Shown here piece after piece: positions 11,435 through 24,101 of a DNA stretch of 64,000 bases. A program made the position numbers and the translations under genes. How positions within the stretch are numbered: position 1 is the first letter of the stretch; each line of letters opens with the position of its first letter. Source of the stretch: Cyclaneusma minus (taxonomy: Eukaryota; Ascomycota; Leotiomycetes; Marthamycetales; Marthamycetaceae); the NCBI GenBank assembly GCA_037179335.1, contig JAKZHN010000043.1, positions 62,001 to 126,000 on the forward strand, given 5' to 3'. The notes below the pieces were generated by a model. The model ran no database searches. It was not told where the DNA came from and worked only from the letters and a program-made list of their open reading frames with translations.

Positions 11435-13979
11435 TTATCTCCAAGTCCAAGGCTTATACCACTTCGGCGTCCCCCTCACCCTCCTCCTCCTCCCTTGACC
11501 CCTCTGACCCCTCTGTCGACCTGTCCACCCCGCACTAAACTCCCACCACCTGGCCCCCTCCGGCGCCCTCCTATAACTCGGCGGCATCCCCCGTCTCGCC
11601 CTCGTCTCCCTCTCCCCTGCACTCACCGGCACAGCCACCATCTCCATCCCAGGCCCCCTCCACTGCGACAAAAACCTGAAATCTGTGCGCGGCGTCTGCG
11701 ACCTATTGATTCTCCGTCTCCCACCATCCCTATTCCCAGTAGTCCCAGTAGTCCCAGTCCCGTTATTTCCTCTACCGTTTCTCTGTCTTCCACTTCCCCT
11801 ATTCCTGGCCGGCACTTCTTCTCTCCCGCTTTCAGAATCGGCATCGTTTGGATAAGGATCATTAAGTACACGCTGCTGTTCAGGCGTTGGCAGCGGAGCG
11901 CGGTGGCTGCTCCGTGCGGCCCTGCTGCTGCTGCCGTTATTGCGTGAATTGGTTGGAAGTTCGTGATTGTTGAGATCCCTGGGTCTGGAAAGAAGCTCAG
12001 AATGATACGCCGCGTTCCACGGCTGGCTGGGGTCGACGGCGACCTGAAGAGCATGATAAGTCTCCTCCGGTCTCCTCCGAGGTCTGCTATTATCCACAAC
12101 CCTCTCATGATTTCGTCGTTGCGGCATTCCCGGGATATGGCTCAAAAGAGTATCGCCAGCAAGCGGGCGAGTGGCAAGAATATCATCCAAGCGAATCGTA
12201 AGGGGTCCTCGACGGGTAGAGGGACGAAGATCAGGTACGTTGCGTGAATACACGGGTGGTGCTTCGGTGTTGACTTCTTCGCGGATCATTATCTGGATCA
12301 TAGCCAGATGTTCGAGGGCGCGGTAGGCAGGGCTGTCATCTGCATCGTTGTCGAGAGAGGCGGCAGTAGCGATGTATGTCACGATTCGCTCAGACAGCAG
12401 CTGCAAAGAGCGATGATGGCAGTCATTGGATTCGCGTTCCTCAGCCAGTCGTGCTCTCAGCGAACGTAGTTCTTCGCGGATGGTGTCGACGCGGCGATTT
12501 AGGTCTTTGGTCACGTCGTGGAGTTGTTTTCTGGCGTCGGAGAGGGTGGCTTTCAGAGTGGTGTTTTTGTCCTTGGCTTTGGCTTCACGCTCGATGGAAC
12601 GGGCGAGGCGGATTTCGAGCTGGCAGACCTCTTCGCGGAGATGCTGGTTGTTTGGCTGGATGCTGCTGAGGGTGATTAGTTCTTCGGCGGTGACGAAGAG
12701 GCCGTTGAGTGGTGCTGCTCCTTCGATTTCACAGCCTTCAGAGATAGGTGGGGATTGGGCCTCGCTGAGAAATTTCAGGAGCTTTTCTCGTCGTTGGTTA
12801 ATCGCCTTTCTCAGGAGAGGTGAATGTTGGGCTCGAGTTGGGGGCTTGTAAAGGGGTGCTGATGAAGGGTCTCTCCGCCATTCTTCCATCGATTTGGCGA
12901 GTGAATCCTGTCGATACTTTATTGGAGGTGTGTTCGGTATCATGCAGTCCTCAGGTTCGCATCCCTCCACCCACCATTCGCGAAACACCAACTGCTGCGC
13001 CTCTATACGCGATATGCCGTCTAGGCCTTCTAAGTACTCCATATCTCTCCACGTGGTCTGTACCGCCTCGACTTCTGTTATGTAGTCCTTCAGAGCTGCG
13101 TGGTGAAGGTCCAGTCGAGGGCGTATCAATGATACCAGTTCGTTTCTGTTCAGGCATGCGATCATCCGTGGTCGTTTGCTGTCCAGATACATCGTCCAAG
13201 GTATCTTCTTCCCGCTGCTCGATTCCTTGATAGCCCGCAACTCCTTCAATTCCTCCAACTCAAGTTCCCTCAGTCGTCCATCTGATAGACCAATCATCCG
13301 ATTGGGATCCCGAGTCATTTTATAGACTGGCCCGTCTCCCTGTGTTTCGCCCCTCCCAGATCCCCCCTCCCCTCTTTCGGGGTCAGAATTTCCTAGTCGT
13401 AAACTTGTTGTCTGCCCTTGCTGCGCCTGACCATCCCCTCCAAATTCCCTCTGCCCCTCACGTGCATTTTCATCGCTGGCAGGCTGTACATTCTTCACGA
13501 CACTAGGTCCAGCCTCCCCTGGAGCAAGAGGCAAACCTTTCCCTTCAGCAGTCCCATTTCCTCCCTCAGCCCCACCTAGCAAGGTTGTCTCTGACTGCGT
13601 GTGCGGGCGGATCGGGCAACCTGTGGAAGATGCAGGTCTGGATACGGCATTGGAACGAGAGCGATTGTGACGACGACGTGAGTGCCTGTTGAAAACACCC
13701 CGGACTACATCCCTAGAAACCAAATGTGTCAGTATGATCAACTAAGACGAACCAAGTGCACCTTTGCGACTTCCAGGAATAGGCTTGAACGAAGGGCCTG
13801 GTTCTTCTGCGAATGATCCCAAGCCAAGTCGCGAACCACCACCACTGAAAATGCAACAGTTGTTTCCAAGAAGGTGATGGAAAGTCCTGTGACAACACAT
13901 TGTGGGAGTTGAATAAGTCCAAAATACGCACATCTTGCGCAGTGTTTTCACGAAATGCGAAACTGCAACTGCCATTCAT
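11435..13979 (-). CDS. Coiled-coil hypothetical protein with basic low-complexity tail
   Basis: The main exon is 13712-11435, open for 759 codons. Its frame has no early ATG, so an upstream exon is needed. A best-fitting exon is 13979-13762 (ATG at 13979, GTGCAC donor, 49-bp intron with CTGAC branch and CTAG acceptor), giving 831 residues. A 45-bp in-frame intron inside that exon is also possible. The donor is not ideal, so the 5' end is uncertain. The protein has a Glu/Arg-rich middle with a clear heptad-like coiled coil (LEIRLARSIEREAKAKDKNT and on to about REELRSLRARLAEERESN). A very Arg/Gly/Asn-rich tail follows, ending KWYKPWTWR. No known catalytic motif was seen and I do not recognise the family. 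Confidence 0.62.
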
Positions 13980-14589
13980 CCAGTAATTTTCCCAGCTCGC
14001 AGATCAGGTCGAGGAAGCATAGTTAATAAACAACATAGAAGATATGAATTCGACTCGACTCTTCCACTCTTGCAAGAGTGGGGAGACGCACCACATATAT
14101 GCACCATGTGTGCTGAGGCGCTATGGGGGGACTAGAGAGCCGTGAGTGCATACAAAACCACGCATGTCGTCTCAAATCATGATGTCGTCGACGAGTTGGC
14201 GATTCCCATCTGGGGGAGACACTGCCTAGCGTTGAACCTCAGCTCGCAACTTCTGGTACAGCGAATCACCTACCGCAATTGACATCAAGACCGTATACTT
14301 AGCCCGTAAACCAGGAACCCCAACGTTCCCCGCACATGTGTTGAACCGTTGAACGCGCAAAAGTGGCAGGATATCTTCTTTTCTTGTACAAGTTACCCTA
14401 ATCCGTGGGCTGCCTCAAATGTGCCGCCACGAGCAAGAGTTATGCATGTGAGAAAACGGTTCTGGGCATCCATCCATTTACATCGCATCGCATGCTTACA
14501 TGCAAAAGATCGGCCTTTCGAGGCATCTGTTGATTCCTCCCTCCCCCACCAGCCTTTCAAATCCCCGCTCCAAGTTAAGAAGCGTTCGT
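13980..14589. other. Intergenic region upstream of the coiled-coil gene
   Basis: Contains the putative promoter of the minus-strand coiled-coil gene and the 3' flank of EGD1. An open frame at 14349-14681 overlaps the EGD1 3' end on the opposite strand and is not supported. Confidence 0.55.
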
Positions 14590-15441
14590 TTATTCGACCT
14601 TGCTCTCGAAGTTCTCGCCTGCCACCAGGTCGGGAATGTCGTCCTCCTCGTCATCCTTCTTACCATCCTCACCGGCCTTGACTTGCATGTTCTGGTAGCT
14701 CTCGGCGAGCTTGCGGAGGGAGGCGAGGGAGTCGGGGCCTAGTTGGTTGAGAATGCCGGGGACGAGCTCGGTAAGCTCCTTGTCTTCACCTTGGCCGTAG
14801 ATGGCGAAGGTGTTTGCGGGAACGGCGGCATGAACTAGATTGGGGCGCTTTGTTAGTCATTTTGGTCGAGAATTTCGGGTATGAAGCCTTCCAAATATGT
14901 TGCCTTCTCAATGGACAGCAAAGCCTCCGGGATGCGAGCCTGCGATTGGGAGTAATGGGATGACAATCATACCCTTGGGTGCGGCGAAGTGAATGACATT
15001 GCCGTCCTGCTTGAACATGTTGACCTCCTCAATGGCCTGGATGGGCTGCACATTGAGCTTCTTCAACGAAGTCTGGAGCTTCTTGTCGTCGGTACCGGCA
15101 GTCTTGTGAACCTTCTTGATCACTCTTCGTGGAGTTCCCTTGCCACTGTCGTTCGATATTTGTCAGCCACTATATCCTGCCAGGCTACAAAACAACGCTT
15201 CTCCATTGCGATGGTACCAAGGTGTTTCGCATCAAAAAATCGTGGATACGTACCCTAGAATGAGACGGAGTTTAGCTATCGTGTTCTTTCTGGAGTGGTA
15301 CTTGAGCAAATTCACAGATGTTTCGATTGGGTGCTCGAAATTGATTGCTCAGACATGGTGGTTTGCGATGAAGTTGAGAGCGGGGGAGAACTCACCAATG
15401 CGGCCAGCCTGCTGCATTCTCTTGAGCTTTTCCATGTCCAT
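14590..15441 (-). CDS. EGD1: Nascent polypeptide-associated complex subunit beta
   Basis: NAC beta binds ribosomes and emerging chains as a heterodimer with NAC alpha in the cytosol. Predicted exons: 15441-15396, a single base at 15254, 15145-14973 and 14834-14590, giving 154 residues. The N-terminus MDMEKLKRMQQAGRIGGKG with TPRR is the ribosome-binding segment. The NAC domain follows (KLQTSLKKLNVQPIQAIEEV, then NVIHFAAPKVHAAVPANTF and ELTELVPGILNQLGPDSL). The tail is acidic and ends in NFESKVE. The RIGGKGTPRR joint can only be produced with a one-nucleotide exon between GTGAGT...TCTAG and GTACGT...CAG introns. The alternative, an exon of 22 nt beginning at the upstream TAG, keeps the frame but inserts residues not expected in the family and uses up the branch site. 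Introns are 141, 108 and 138 bp, long for this window. Confidence 0.93.
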
Positions 15442-16297
15442 GATTGCGGTTGTTGCGCGTACGGCCGGAAATGGCAGAGATGGTTTGGGAGGTGAAAAAG
15501 TGACTGCGACGGATGCGACTGGCTGTAAAGGCCCCGGATTAGCTTCGGACGGCAGATATTGGTATAGAATCGAGCGCAGAACACAATTCCGACGTCTCAG
15601 CGGGCGGGGGACGTACAGCTTTTGATGTGGAGGATCCGTAGTCAGAAGATCGTGAGGCTGGAGGTGTTGTTGTGCTCTGTGTGCGTCGCCAAGACTTTCA
15701 TCCCGCCTCTCAGCCCACGGTCCACCTCATTGGCCTGAGAGCTCCCGGTCCGACTTAAGTCCGACGGTTGAAGATGAAGATTGGACTGAGGAAGAGACAT
15801 GATTCTCCCATTTCAAGACTGAGATCACAAATTTTCTTTTGTAATGCTTGTGTTTTATAGTTTTCTGCTGTCTAAATTGACGACACGTCTAACTTTCAGA
15901 TAATAAAGCTCTTGGTGAAAGTCATACATGGCTGTTTGTTACCTAGGTAGCTTGGGATAGTTCCCTGGACTCACAAGAAGACGACGACTGGACCAATGAG
16001 TTCTTTTGGCAGTTTTTATGGACAGGATTCATTTTTTCATCTTCAAGCTACAGTCTTGCTTTCTAGGCGACCGTTCTCTCACGGACAAGATCGATCGAAT
16101 GGCAGAAGGACCTGGAGTTGAAATTTCATCCCCAAGCAGACCACCTGCGCATACCCATCTCAACTTTCCCAATAATGCTGCCTCAAAGGTGCCTATCCCC
16201 GACATTCCCATTGTTGACGAAAGCTCCAGAACGCCTCCGTATGCAATACACCCACAAATATCGTACACGCCCCTTAGCTGTGGTGTCCCTCACCCCC
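15442..16297. other. Intergenic region, EGD1 promoter
   Basis: Sits between the 5' end of EGD1 and the 3' end of CBP4, both on the minus strand, so it should contain the EGD1 promoter and 5' leader. Nothing coding was recognised; an open frame at 16006-16326 (+) overlaps CBP4 antisense. Confidence 0.55.
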
Positions 16298-16834
16298 TCA
16301 TAAGCTCCCACCCGGCACCGACTTAATGCTCTCCTCCCTCATCGCCTTCTTCCTCTGCTCAATCTCATCAATCAACTTGCTCTTCTCCGGACTCCTATTC
16401 TCCTTCGACTTCGCCAGCGCTTCCGCCTCTGCTATCCAAACTGGTCGTATCACCTGTTAGCCCCTGCTCTCGCTCTCTCACAACCACCCCATCTTCTATT
16501 CGCTCGGGGACCCAAACATACTCGGCTTATCCGACTTAGAATATTCCCTCAGCCGCATAACAAAATCATCAAAGTCCTGCTGCCTCTCCTGTCGATTCGC
16601 CAAACTCCGTTTTTGCAGATCCGGGTTGTATTTCAGGAACAGTTCTTCTTCGGTCGGTGAGACGTACCAGACGAGAGCGGGACCGCCGATGCAGAGTCCG
16701 CCGCCGCTGTTTGCAAGATACGCATTAGCAGTCGCTCATCTCAAGATTATCTCAATGTATTTGGGGTGAGAACTTTACCCTACGAGCATCTTGGTCCATA
16801 AGCGCCAATTGATGCCGGCTTTCTTTGGAGGCAT
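16298..16834 (-). CDS. CBP4: Cytochrome b assembly factor Cbp4
   Basis: Cbp4 is a small inner-membrane protein that helps newly made cytochrome b enter complex III. Exons 16834-16779, 16706-16522 and 16440-16298 give 127 residues; introns are 72 and 81 bp with GTAAAG/CAG and GTATGT/CAG borders. The family hallmarks are in place: MPPKKAGINWRLWTKMLV, one membrane segment (GGGGLCIGGPALVWYVS), the PTEEELFLKYNPDLQKRS block, the EYSKSDKPIWI motif formed exactly across the second intron, and a charged helical tail with EQRKKAMREE. Recognition rests on these motifs. The gene is too fragmented by introns to appear as one long frame. The upstream neighbour EGD1 is unrelated in function. Confidence 0.9.
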
Positions 16835-19096
16835 TTTGAATTGTGTATATGGAGTCGGACAGAGGTGCCTGGGAAATTCAACCAGCGGATTTCGGTAGGA
16901 AGTGGTCGCCGTGGAACGTCGTGGGCATAGTGTATGTCGAAGAAGGCTTCTATGATGCTATTCGGATGCGATTGCACCAATTGGAGAAGCGCGAATCTAA
17001 TCGTTTGTCTACGCGACTTGGCGCTGTCGCTCACCGTAAAAGCTCCCGCCAACGACACTTGAACTCGACAGCCACTTCTTAACATCAACCGATTGAAATA
17101 TATTCGACTAGCGCTCACAAACGAACTGGCAAGCCTTTTGCCTGTCATGTTCCACTACTACTTCCGTCTTCATGAGCATGTCGCACTCGAATGGCTGGAC
17201 TTCCACTCCCAGGTTTCCAACAACGCTTTATCGCCAGCCGCGCTTCCCAGCTGCAGATCCTACCGTGTTACATGTACCAACATGCAACTCCTTGAGAATA
17301 GAAGCACATGTGCAACACATATAACAGAGGCCAAAAATAGCCAGCCCAAGATATCGTCAGAGTACTAACAGCAAGACCTTTTCGTGGGGGCAGGTTGAGA
17401 GCATATGTCGTGAGTTGCATGATACATGTATGTAGTAGCCGACTTCACCACGTCGATGCCCGATCTGATGCCAAGTCTGATCCGTGGACCCTGAGATTGG
17501 ACATAATTATCCGGATAGGGGAATACGAAGGGTCCGGTGGGTTATGACATCGATGTTGAGGATCTAGGGAGGATCAATGGATACCACCAAATGGATAGAA
17601 ATGGATACATAGAAAAGACTAGAAAAAAGAGCAAAAATAAGTTGGATGTTGGTAGCTTAAGTGAGTGACAGAAATACACCAACTGGACCTCAGAACGGGG
17701 AATGATCCAAAGAATCAGATTCTCGGAACTCAGGAACACCTTCAAGGCCGAAAGCCAGAAACAACATAACCCATCCTTGAGCAGCTGAGCATGAGCCTGG
17801 CATCGCCAACCAACTGTTGGTTCCAAAGTGGAGAGGATGCTTGTCGAGCTGAGCCACAACGAGGCTCAAGCCGCACAGCCACTCTGGGACAGCTGAAGCC
17901 TTTCATCATTAATCCAAGCAATCCTATCGAAGTCAAGCCGAGCCCTTGATCCCAGGCCGTCAAAGTGACGATTTCAACCCATTGGGTTTCTCAGGAAAGG
18001 CTGATACGTCGGCTACAGCTGACAAGTCCACGATTTGCAGTCCATCATACAGCATTGAAGCTCGAATCCTCCCGACGCTCCCGTCCTGTCCCAGTTCTAT
18101 TTGTACTACCAACAGTACCAGCAGTGCTATACATGTACCGCGCGCTTGGGATATTGCTTGACATCGATCGGGAAAGGAAGGCAGACAGCTGTCTGTTCTT
18201 CGTCCAATGGCGCTTCCCTTGGGCCTTGCAGCAGAGACCCTTGTTAGTTTCAGAAGGCTGAATTCGTGAGAGAAGGTCATCAAGTGCTCCCTGCGACGGT
18301 GAGGTGCCGCAGAAAGGCCTATATTGAGCGCCAAGACGTCTCCACCGTACTTCAATCTTTCACTCTTACGAAATAGCGACCGGGACAGTGTTTATGCATT
18401 GAACATGAATGCTCTGTAGAAACAAGCTGCCCTTTTGATCCTCACCTTCTGCTTCCATGCTGCAGATGATATACCTAGATAACACGGCCCATCCCACTTG
18501 AAACATGGCAAAGTCATCCACTCGCCAGTGGCACAGAATACTCCGAATCGATAAGGCTGAATCCGTCGTAGTTAGGGGGGCCTTCGTGTTGCAACATAAT
18601 CCACTCTTACTTAGTAAAAACGGTGGTGCCCCCCACCTCCCGGCGGCCCGCCAACAGCCTTCAAAAATCAGAGTAGGACGTTACTGAACTCTAAACTCCC
18701 GGCCACCGTCCATCGACGTCTTGGCAACGCGTTGCATAAAGCCTCCCCTTGCCTAAAACCTGCGAGAGCGGACGAGCGAGACTTTCGCTGTTGTCGTCCG
18801 GCTTTCCCACGAGCATTGTCCATCTATCACATTCCTTGTCACCTTGTCGCAGCTGTTGTCGCCGTCGCAACCCTGCCAATTATCGGCCTCATACTGAGAC
18901 GCCACGCTTCAATCGCTCGCTCCCACGTCAGGCCTACGAGTCGCGCGACCAGAAATCTGCGACGACGCAAACTGGAAGCCACTCGCTCCCGAGCTCGTCA
19001 CTCTCTCTGAAGTCACTTCCATCATACGAACCGGCGGGCTGTCCAGCTCAGCCCGCTCAGCCTTCTCTCAACCTAGGTTCTCAACGGCTTGTTACC
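16835..19096. other. Intergenic region upstream of the chitin synthase activator
   Basis: About 2.2 kb between divergent genes CBP4 (-) and CHS4 (+). It holds the two promoters. The last 350 bp before 19097 are rich in C/T, typical of a fungal 5' leader. Several open frames of 60-130 codons exist on both strands without motifs, consistent initiation or coding-type composition. None is called. Confidence 0.55.
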
Positions 19097-22000
19097 ATGG
19101 CCTACGATCCAAATTCCTACCAAGCACCAGCGCGCAGATATAACGGTCCGGCTGCGAGAGCGCCAGCTCCAGCTCAGAGTTATAGCCAACCTCCTCCGCC
19201 TCAAGCATACCCGCCGCAGCAGTTCGATCCATACGCGCAAGATGGATACGGAAATGGCTATGACAATAACGGGTACGATAATAATGGTTACGCCAATAAT
19301 GGCTACGACCAAGGCTACGATCAAGGAGGCTACGATGCCCAGTATCAGCAACCGCTCATGAAAAATCCGGCCAGGCAGCAGCAGCAGCAAGGCGGACAGT
19401 ACTCTTCGCAAACTGGAGGCTATCCGACACCACCTCACCAGAATGACCCGTATTATGGCAATGGCGGCGGAGGTGGTCCGCGACCACAAAATAGAGGGGG
19501 CGGGGGAGGGAGATCTTATGGTCAACCGCAAAATGCTGACAGAGGAGGGTACGGCGATCGTGGTGGAGGAGGCAGAGGAGGCCCTCCAATGGCAAAGGGT
19601 CCGGGAGGACGCCCGATGCCATTGGAGCCTGGCCCTGGGTGTAAGTGACCCTGAAATTACCACTGAATCTAACATCTCAGTCTCTGACACCTTTATAGTG
19701 AAAGCGCCCAGAAAACCGCCAATGCCATCGCCTGTCTCCCCTCGACAACAATCTTGGGACAACCCGTTCCCGCCCATTGGCAACCACAAGAAACCCTCGG
19801 TTCCTGAAGAGAAAAAGGTTATTGATCGAATGGGAAACATGGATATCAATGGTGGCCAACAACAGCAGCGACCCAGCACACGGACTGAAAGCAAGAGCAA
19901 CAGTGTTGATCCAAGACAGGGAAGTGGACGGGAACGGCCGATGCAACCCGAGAGCTATGGAAGGCCATCTGTAGACAGCCAGAGAAGCGGGCGCGGCTAC
20001 CCTCCTCAACAGGGTCGACCAGGTGGACCAGGCGGACCCGATCCACGAAGAGGACCAGCGACTCCGGGCGGTTTCGTGCCACCTCCTAGAAAGGATAGTT
20101 TTGGAAGACCTGGAGGAACTTCAGGGGGACCTTCCGATGCGTACCAAACCCCGACCTCACCATTACGAAACGACTTTTCTCTACCGCCTAGAAGCAACAC
20201 GATGCCCCAAAATATGGATCCTGGACCTATGGGAAGAGGTGCGACCCCGGGCGCTGGGCCCTTCCGAGGTGCTGCTGCTCAAAGGCATGAACCCGCGGCA
20301 TCCTTTGATGCTGGCCCAAGTGCTCCGTACAATGGCCCAGTGGGCCGACATATTCCACCAAGACCTTCTACTGCGACGGGTGCTCGGCCTGTACCTCAAA
20401 GGCAGTATCCTTCCCAGCCTGCACAGTCAGTCCAACCGGTCCAACAGCAATCTTTACAACCATACCAAGAGTCCTACTCGAATGGAAGTGGAAACGGGTA
20501 TGGTAATGCAAATGGCAACACGAACGGCTACGGGAACACTGATGGGTACGGGAACAACGACCATGACAATTATGATTTTTACCAAGAAGAGGAATATAAG
20601 AACTCGCATGCAGGTATCAAGAGTTTCAGCGAGCTATATGACGCCTACTACCAACCACCACCTTCGGTTGGTGGACGGAGACCCGATTCGACAGCCTCGA
20701 CAGCAACAGAAATTCCCAATTTCGACGCTACTCCCGTACAATCCAGGTCTCACAGACGTGGTGCGAGTATTGACGATCATCTTCAGCCTAGGATGGATTC
20801 ATCTCCAGCAAGTTACCGTGGCCAGCCAGAGATGAACTCGTCTCCGGAATATTCCCGTAGCCAGCAAGGGATGAATTCATCTCCGGAAGAGCAGCGTCAG
20901 CGAGTTAATGCTCGTCCTGTTATGCATCAGACCAAATCTTACCCTGACTTCAGAGCTGAACCTCAATCTGCAGTGTTCGAAATGGCAGGGGACGCTCCGC
21001 CTCTGCCGCATAACTTTTCCCAACAAGGTTACAACGGCCCTCAAGGCAGGCCTAGTCTAGACCAAGGATATGGTGGTTCTCAGGGCAGGCCTAGCCTCGA
21101 TCAAGGTTATGGGGGTTATGACCAAGGCAATCAACAGCAGTTCCCACAGCGCAGTACATCTGGCGGCCAGAGACCCAGTGGTCCTGGCCCTAATGGCCCT
21201 TCGCCCCTCAATAATAGTCAGCCACCACGGTCGGCCTCACAGTCTGCACCGCCTAACCCAGATGCTTTGCCGTCTCATCCCGTTCCAGTCCGACCAGGCC
21301 AGATGCCCGGTTCAGTAGCCCAGCAAGCTATGAACCGGCCTCCACCAGTCCGCAACTACAACGGCGTAGGAATGACACCCGGTCCGCAACCCGTACCCGC
21401 AGGTCCTTCCCCACAACAGACCCCACCCGTCGAAAGAAGACCCTCGCCTTCCCCCATCCAGCCGCAGCAAGGTGCTCAGCAGCAACGCCCAGCACAACGA
21501 AACGCCAGCGCACCCGGCCCTCCGCCCGTAACCAACGCTGAAATCGAGCAACTAAAGGCATCTGTGAAGCAAAACCCAAACAACCAAGAAAACCTCCTCA
21601 CGCTCGCCCGCAAAGAAATCGAAGCCTCCGAAGTCCTCGTCCCCGCCCTCCCCGACGCCCGCACGCGCGCCAAAGCCCGCGAAAAATACGTCATGGACGC
21701 GCACAAGCGGCTCAAGAAACTCGTTTCCCTCAACAACACCGAAGCCATGTTTTTCCTCGCCGACTGCTACGGACGCGGTTCGCTCGGTTTGGAGACTGAC
21801 AACAAAGAAGCTTTTGCACTGTATCAGAATGCAGCGAAGAGCGGTCATCCGGCGGCGGCTTATAGAACGGCTGTTTGTTGCGAGTTGGGACAGGAGGAGG
21901 GAGGGGGGACGAGGAAAGATCCGTTGAAGGCTATGCAGTGGTATAAGCGAGCTGCGACCTTGGGGGATGTGCCGGCTATGTACAAGATGGGTATGATTCT

Positions 22001-22746
22001 GCTGAAGGGATTGTTGGGGCAGCCGCGGAATCCAGGAGAGGCGGTGCAGTGGCTGAAACGCGCTGCTGAGAGGGCGGATGCGGAGAATCCACACGCGTTG
22101 CATGAACTTGGTCTACTCTACGAGTCGCCTCAGCAGGGCAATGGATCAGTGATCCGTGACGAAGCCTACGCATTGTCGTTGTTCAGGCAGGCTGCAGACT
22201 TGGGCTACAAGTTTTCGCAGTTCAGGCTCGGCACGGCTTATGAGTATGGATTGCTGGGGCTGCAGATTGATGCGAGGAGTAGCATCATGTGGTATTCGCG
22301 CGCGGCGGTGCAGGAAGAACATGCCTCTGAGCTGGCGCTGAGTGGATGGTATTTGACGGGTAGTGAAGGGGTGCTGGGGCAGAGCGATACGGAGGCTTAT
22401 TTGTGGGCTAGGAAGGCGGCGATGTCGGGTTTGGCGAAGGCGGAGTATGCGATGGGGTATTTTACGGAGGTGGGGATTGGGACGGAGAGGGATATTGAGG
22501 GGGCGAAGAGGTGGTATTGGAGGGCTGCTGGTAAGTTTTTCTCCTTTTCCCTATGATTGTCATTTGGTAGCAAAAATGAGGCCGGGTTTGCTAACGTGTG
22601 TGCTTATAGCTCAAAACTACCCCAAGGCGAGAGAGCGTCTTGAGGACCTGAAGAAGGGGGGCAGCAAGCCGCAGCTCAAATCACGCGAGCGCATCAGTCG
22701 CTCCAGGGTCGGGAAGCAGAATGAGGGCGAGTGCGCGGTCATGTGA
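19097..22746 (+). CDS. Chitin synthase III regulator (Skt5/Chs4 type), Sel1 repeats
   Basis: Exons 19097-19640, 19699-22530 and 22610-22746 give 1170 residues. The family activates and anchors chitin synthase III at sites of wall growth. The first about 850 residues are Gln/Gly/Pro/Tyr-rich and disordered. They include NNGYDNNGY- and QGRPSLDQGYGG-type short repeats and MNSSPE repeats. From about residue 860 come Sel1-type tetratricopeptide-like repeats (AMFFLADCYGRGSLG, AMYKMGMILLKGLLG, ALHELGLLYESPQ, YAMGYFTEVGIG). The C-terminus is CAVM, a CaaX box, matching the known prenylation of yeast Chs4. The last exon was chosen because the intron 22531-22609 (GTAAGT, GCTAAC, TAG) restores the repeat motif AAAQNYPKARERL and the CaaX end. 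Several Sel1 proteins exist in fungi, but the long disordered N-terminus plus CaaX favours this assignment. Confidence 0.9.
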
Positions 22747-24101
22747 ACCCGTTTCTCAATTCCTCCGCTGTATACCACACTGCAAAACAAGCCAAGCTTT
22801 CGTGCTGTTCCGTTTTCGCGAGAGCAGGTTTCCCCATTCTTCTTCTTCTCCTATGTACTCAGCAAGGGATGACGATGGATGGGTTCCAGGGGGGCATTTC
22901 TGCTTTTTTCTGGGAGGCTGGCTGCATAGCGTGCGTTTTGCGTGTTTTTTTCCCAGGTGGGCAGAAAGGCGGTGGTGATTGATAAGGGCATTGGGCTCAT
23001 GATCATGCGACGATGCGTTGGGATTCCCTTGTGTATATGGCGACTACTCTGTCCACTAGAGTGGCTAGCTGGTATGGTTTGTATGTTAGTGTGGCGATTT
23101 TGTAGGACTGTTGGTGAGAAGCAGAAATATAAAGAAAATCACTTTCTCACTTGTGCCATTGTTGATGAATTGGTGAATTGGATCTCGATATCGTCTTGAA
23201 CCTTAGTCCCGAGGGTATCTTTTGAGCCCATACTATATTATTTGACAACTGCTGCCACCTACAATAGCGGCCTAGCAGTTGCTAGGGGAGCTCCTCAGGT
23301 CTGGGACTGCATTCAGGGGTAATGACTCTGATCTGCTGTTTTGTTGCACGTCAACGAGTGCGCGCGGCTTCAGGGCTTGCGCAAACGCTGTGCAACTCTG
23401 GACGTGGAACTGAACAGGAGGCCCCCCTGAAGCCGTCCCAGACCCGAAGCTGCCTTCCCTCCCTGGGTAGAAAAATGAGTAAGGCCTGTATGGGCGCTTT
23501 GGCGCGACGATAGCAGAGGTGACGTTGATTGCAATCCCACTCCTGTAACGAAAACCTAGGCGGATCAATGATCTCGTGCGTCGGGTACATAGAGATTAAT
23601 GGGTCCCAGTATCTTTTTTTTTTTGGCTTGTAAGGGAGACTCGGCGCGGTCGTCGGCGATGTCCTCGTGTGCGAAAAGCATCACAAGGGGAAACATTCGG
23701 CGGTTTGTGTCTGAGAATCTCGAGTGGTTTGCAGAGAAGAAGTGCACGGGCTAAAGGATTGATAGTGCTTAGCATGGTAGGGGATATTAATAGGGAATGC
23801 TTCAAGGATTGTGCGAATCTCATGAGGACAGTAGGACTTTAAAGGTTAGGTTGAAGCATGTAGGGGGTTTTTATATTTAGACATTTACAATCTAATACTG
23901 ACGTTTTAATAACAACCCTAGATTACAACACCGTTACCGGCGTACCCCCCAGTTCTAAATGTTTGTTAGCACCGTGGTCCTACCCCCCTGATTAACTCAT
24001 TATATATCGTTTAATAAAGGGAATCGCTAAATCGCATCTGGAGTTTCGAAAATCGAAATCGCATTATCACATACAGACTCAGCCTGTTTACCCTAAGCCC
24101 C
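22747..24101. other. Intergenic region downstream of CHS4
   Basis: 1.35 kb between convergent genes. A copy of the dispersed motif TTTTGTTGCACGTCAACG occurs near 23338, the only one outside 7300-8900. From about 23830 the DNA is AT-rich. A solo 24-bp MITE terminus is at 24018-24041. No gene is supported. Confidence 0.55.
24018..24041. repeat. Solo terminus of the 10968-11192 MITE family
   Basis: Identical over 24 bp to the left end of the element at 10968-10991. The next bases (AGTTT) match the inner side of that element's right arm. No partner terminus was found nearby. Confidence 0.55.
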
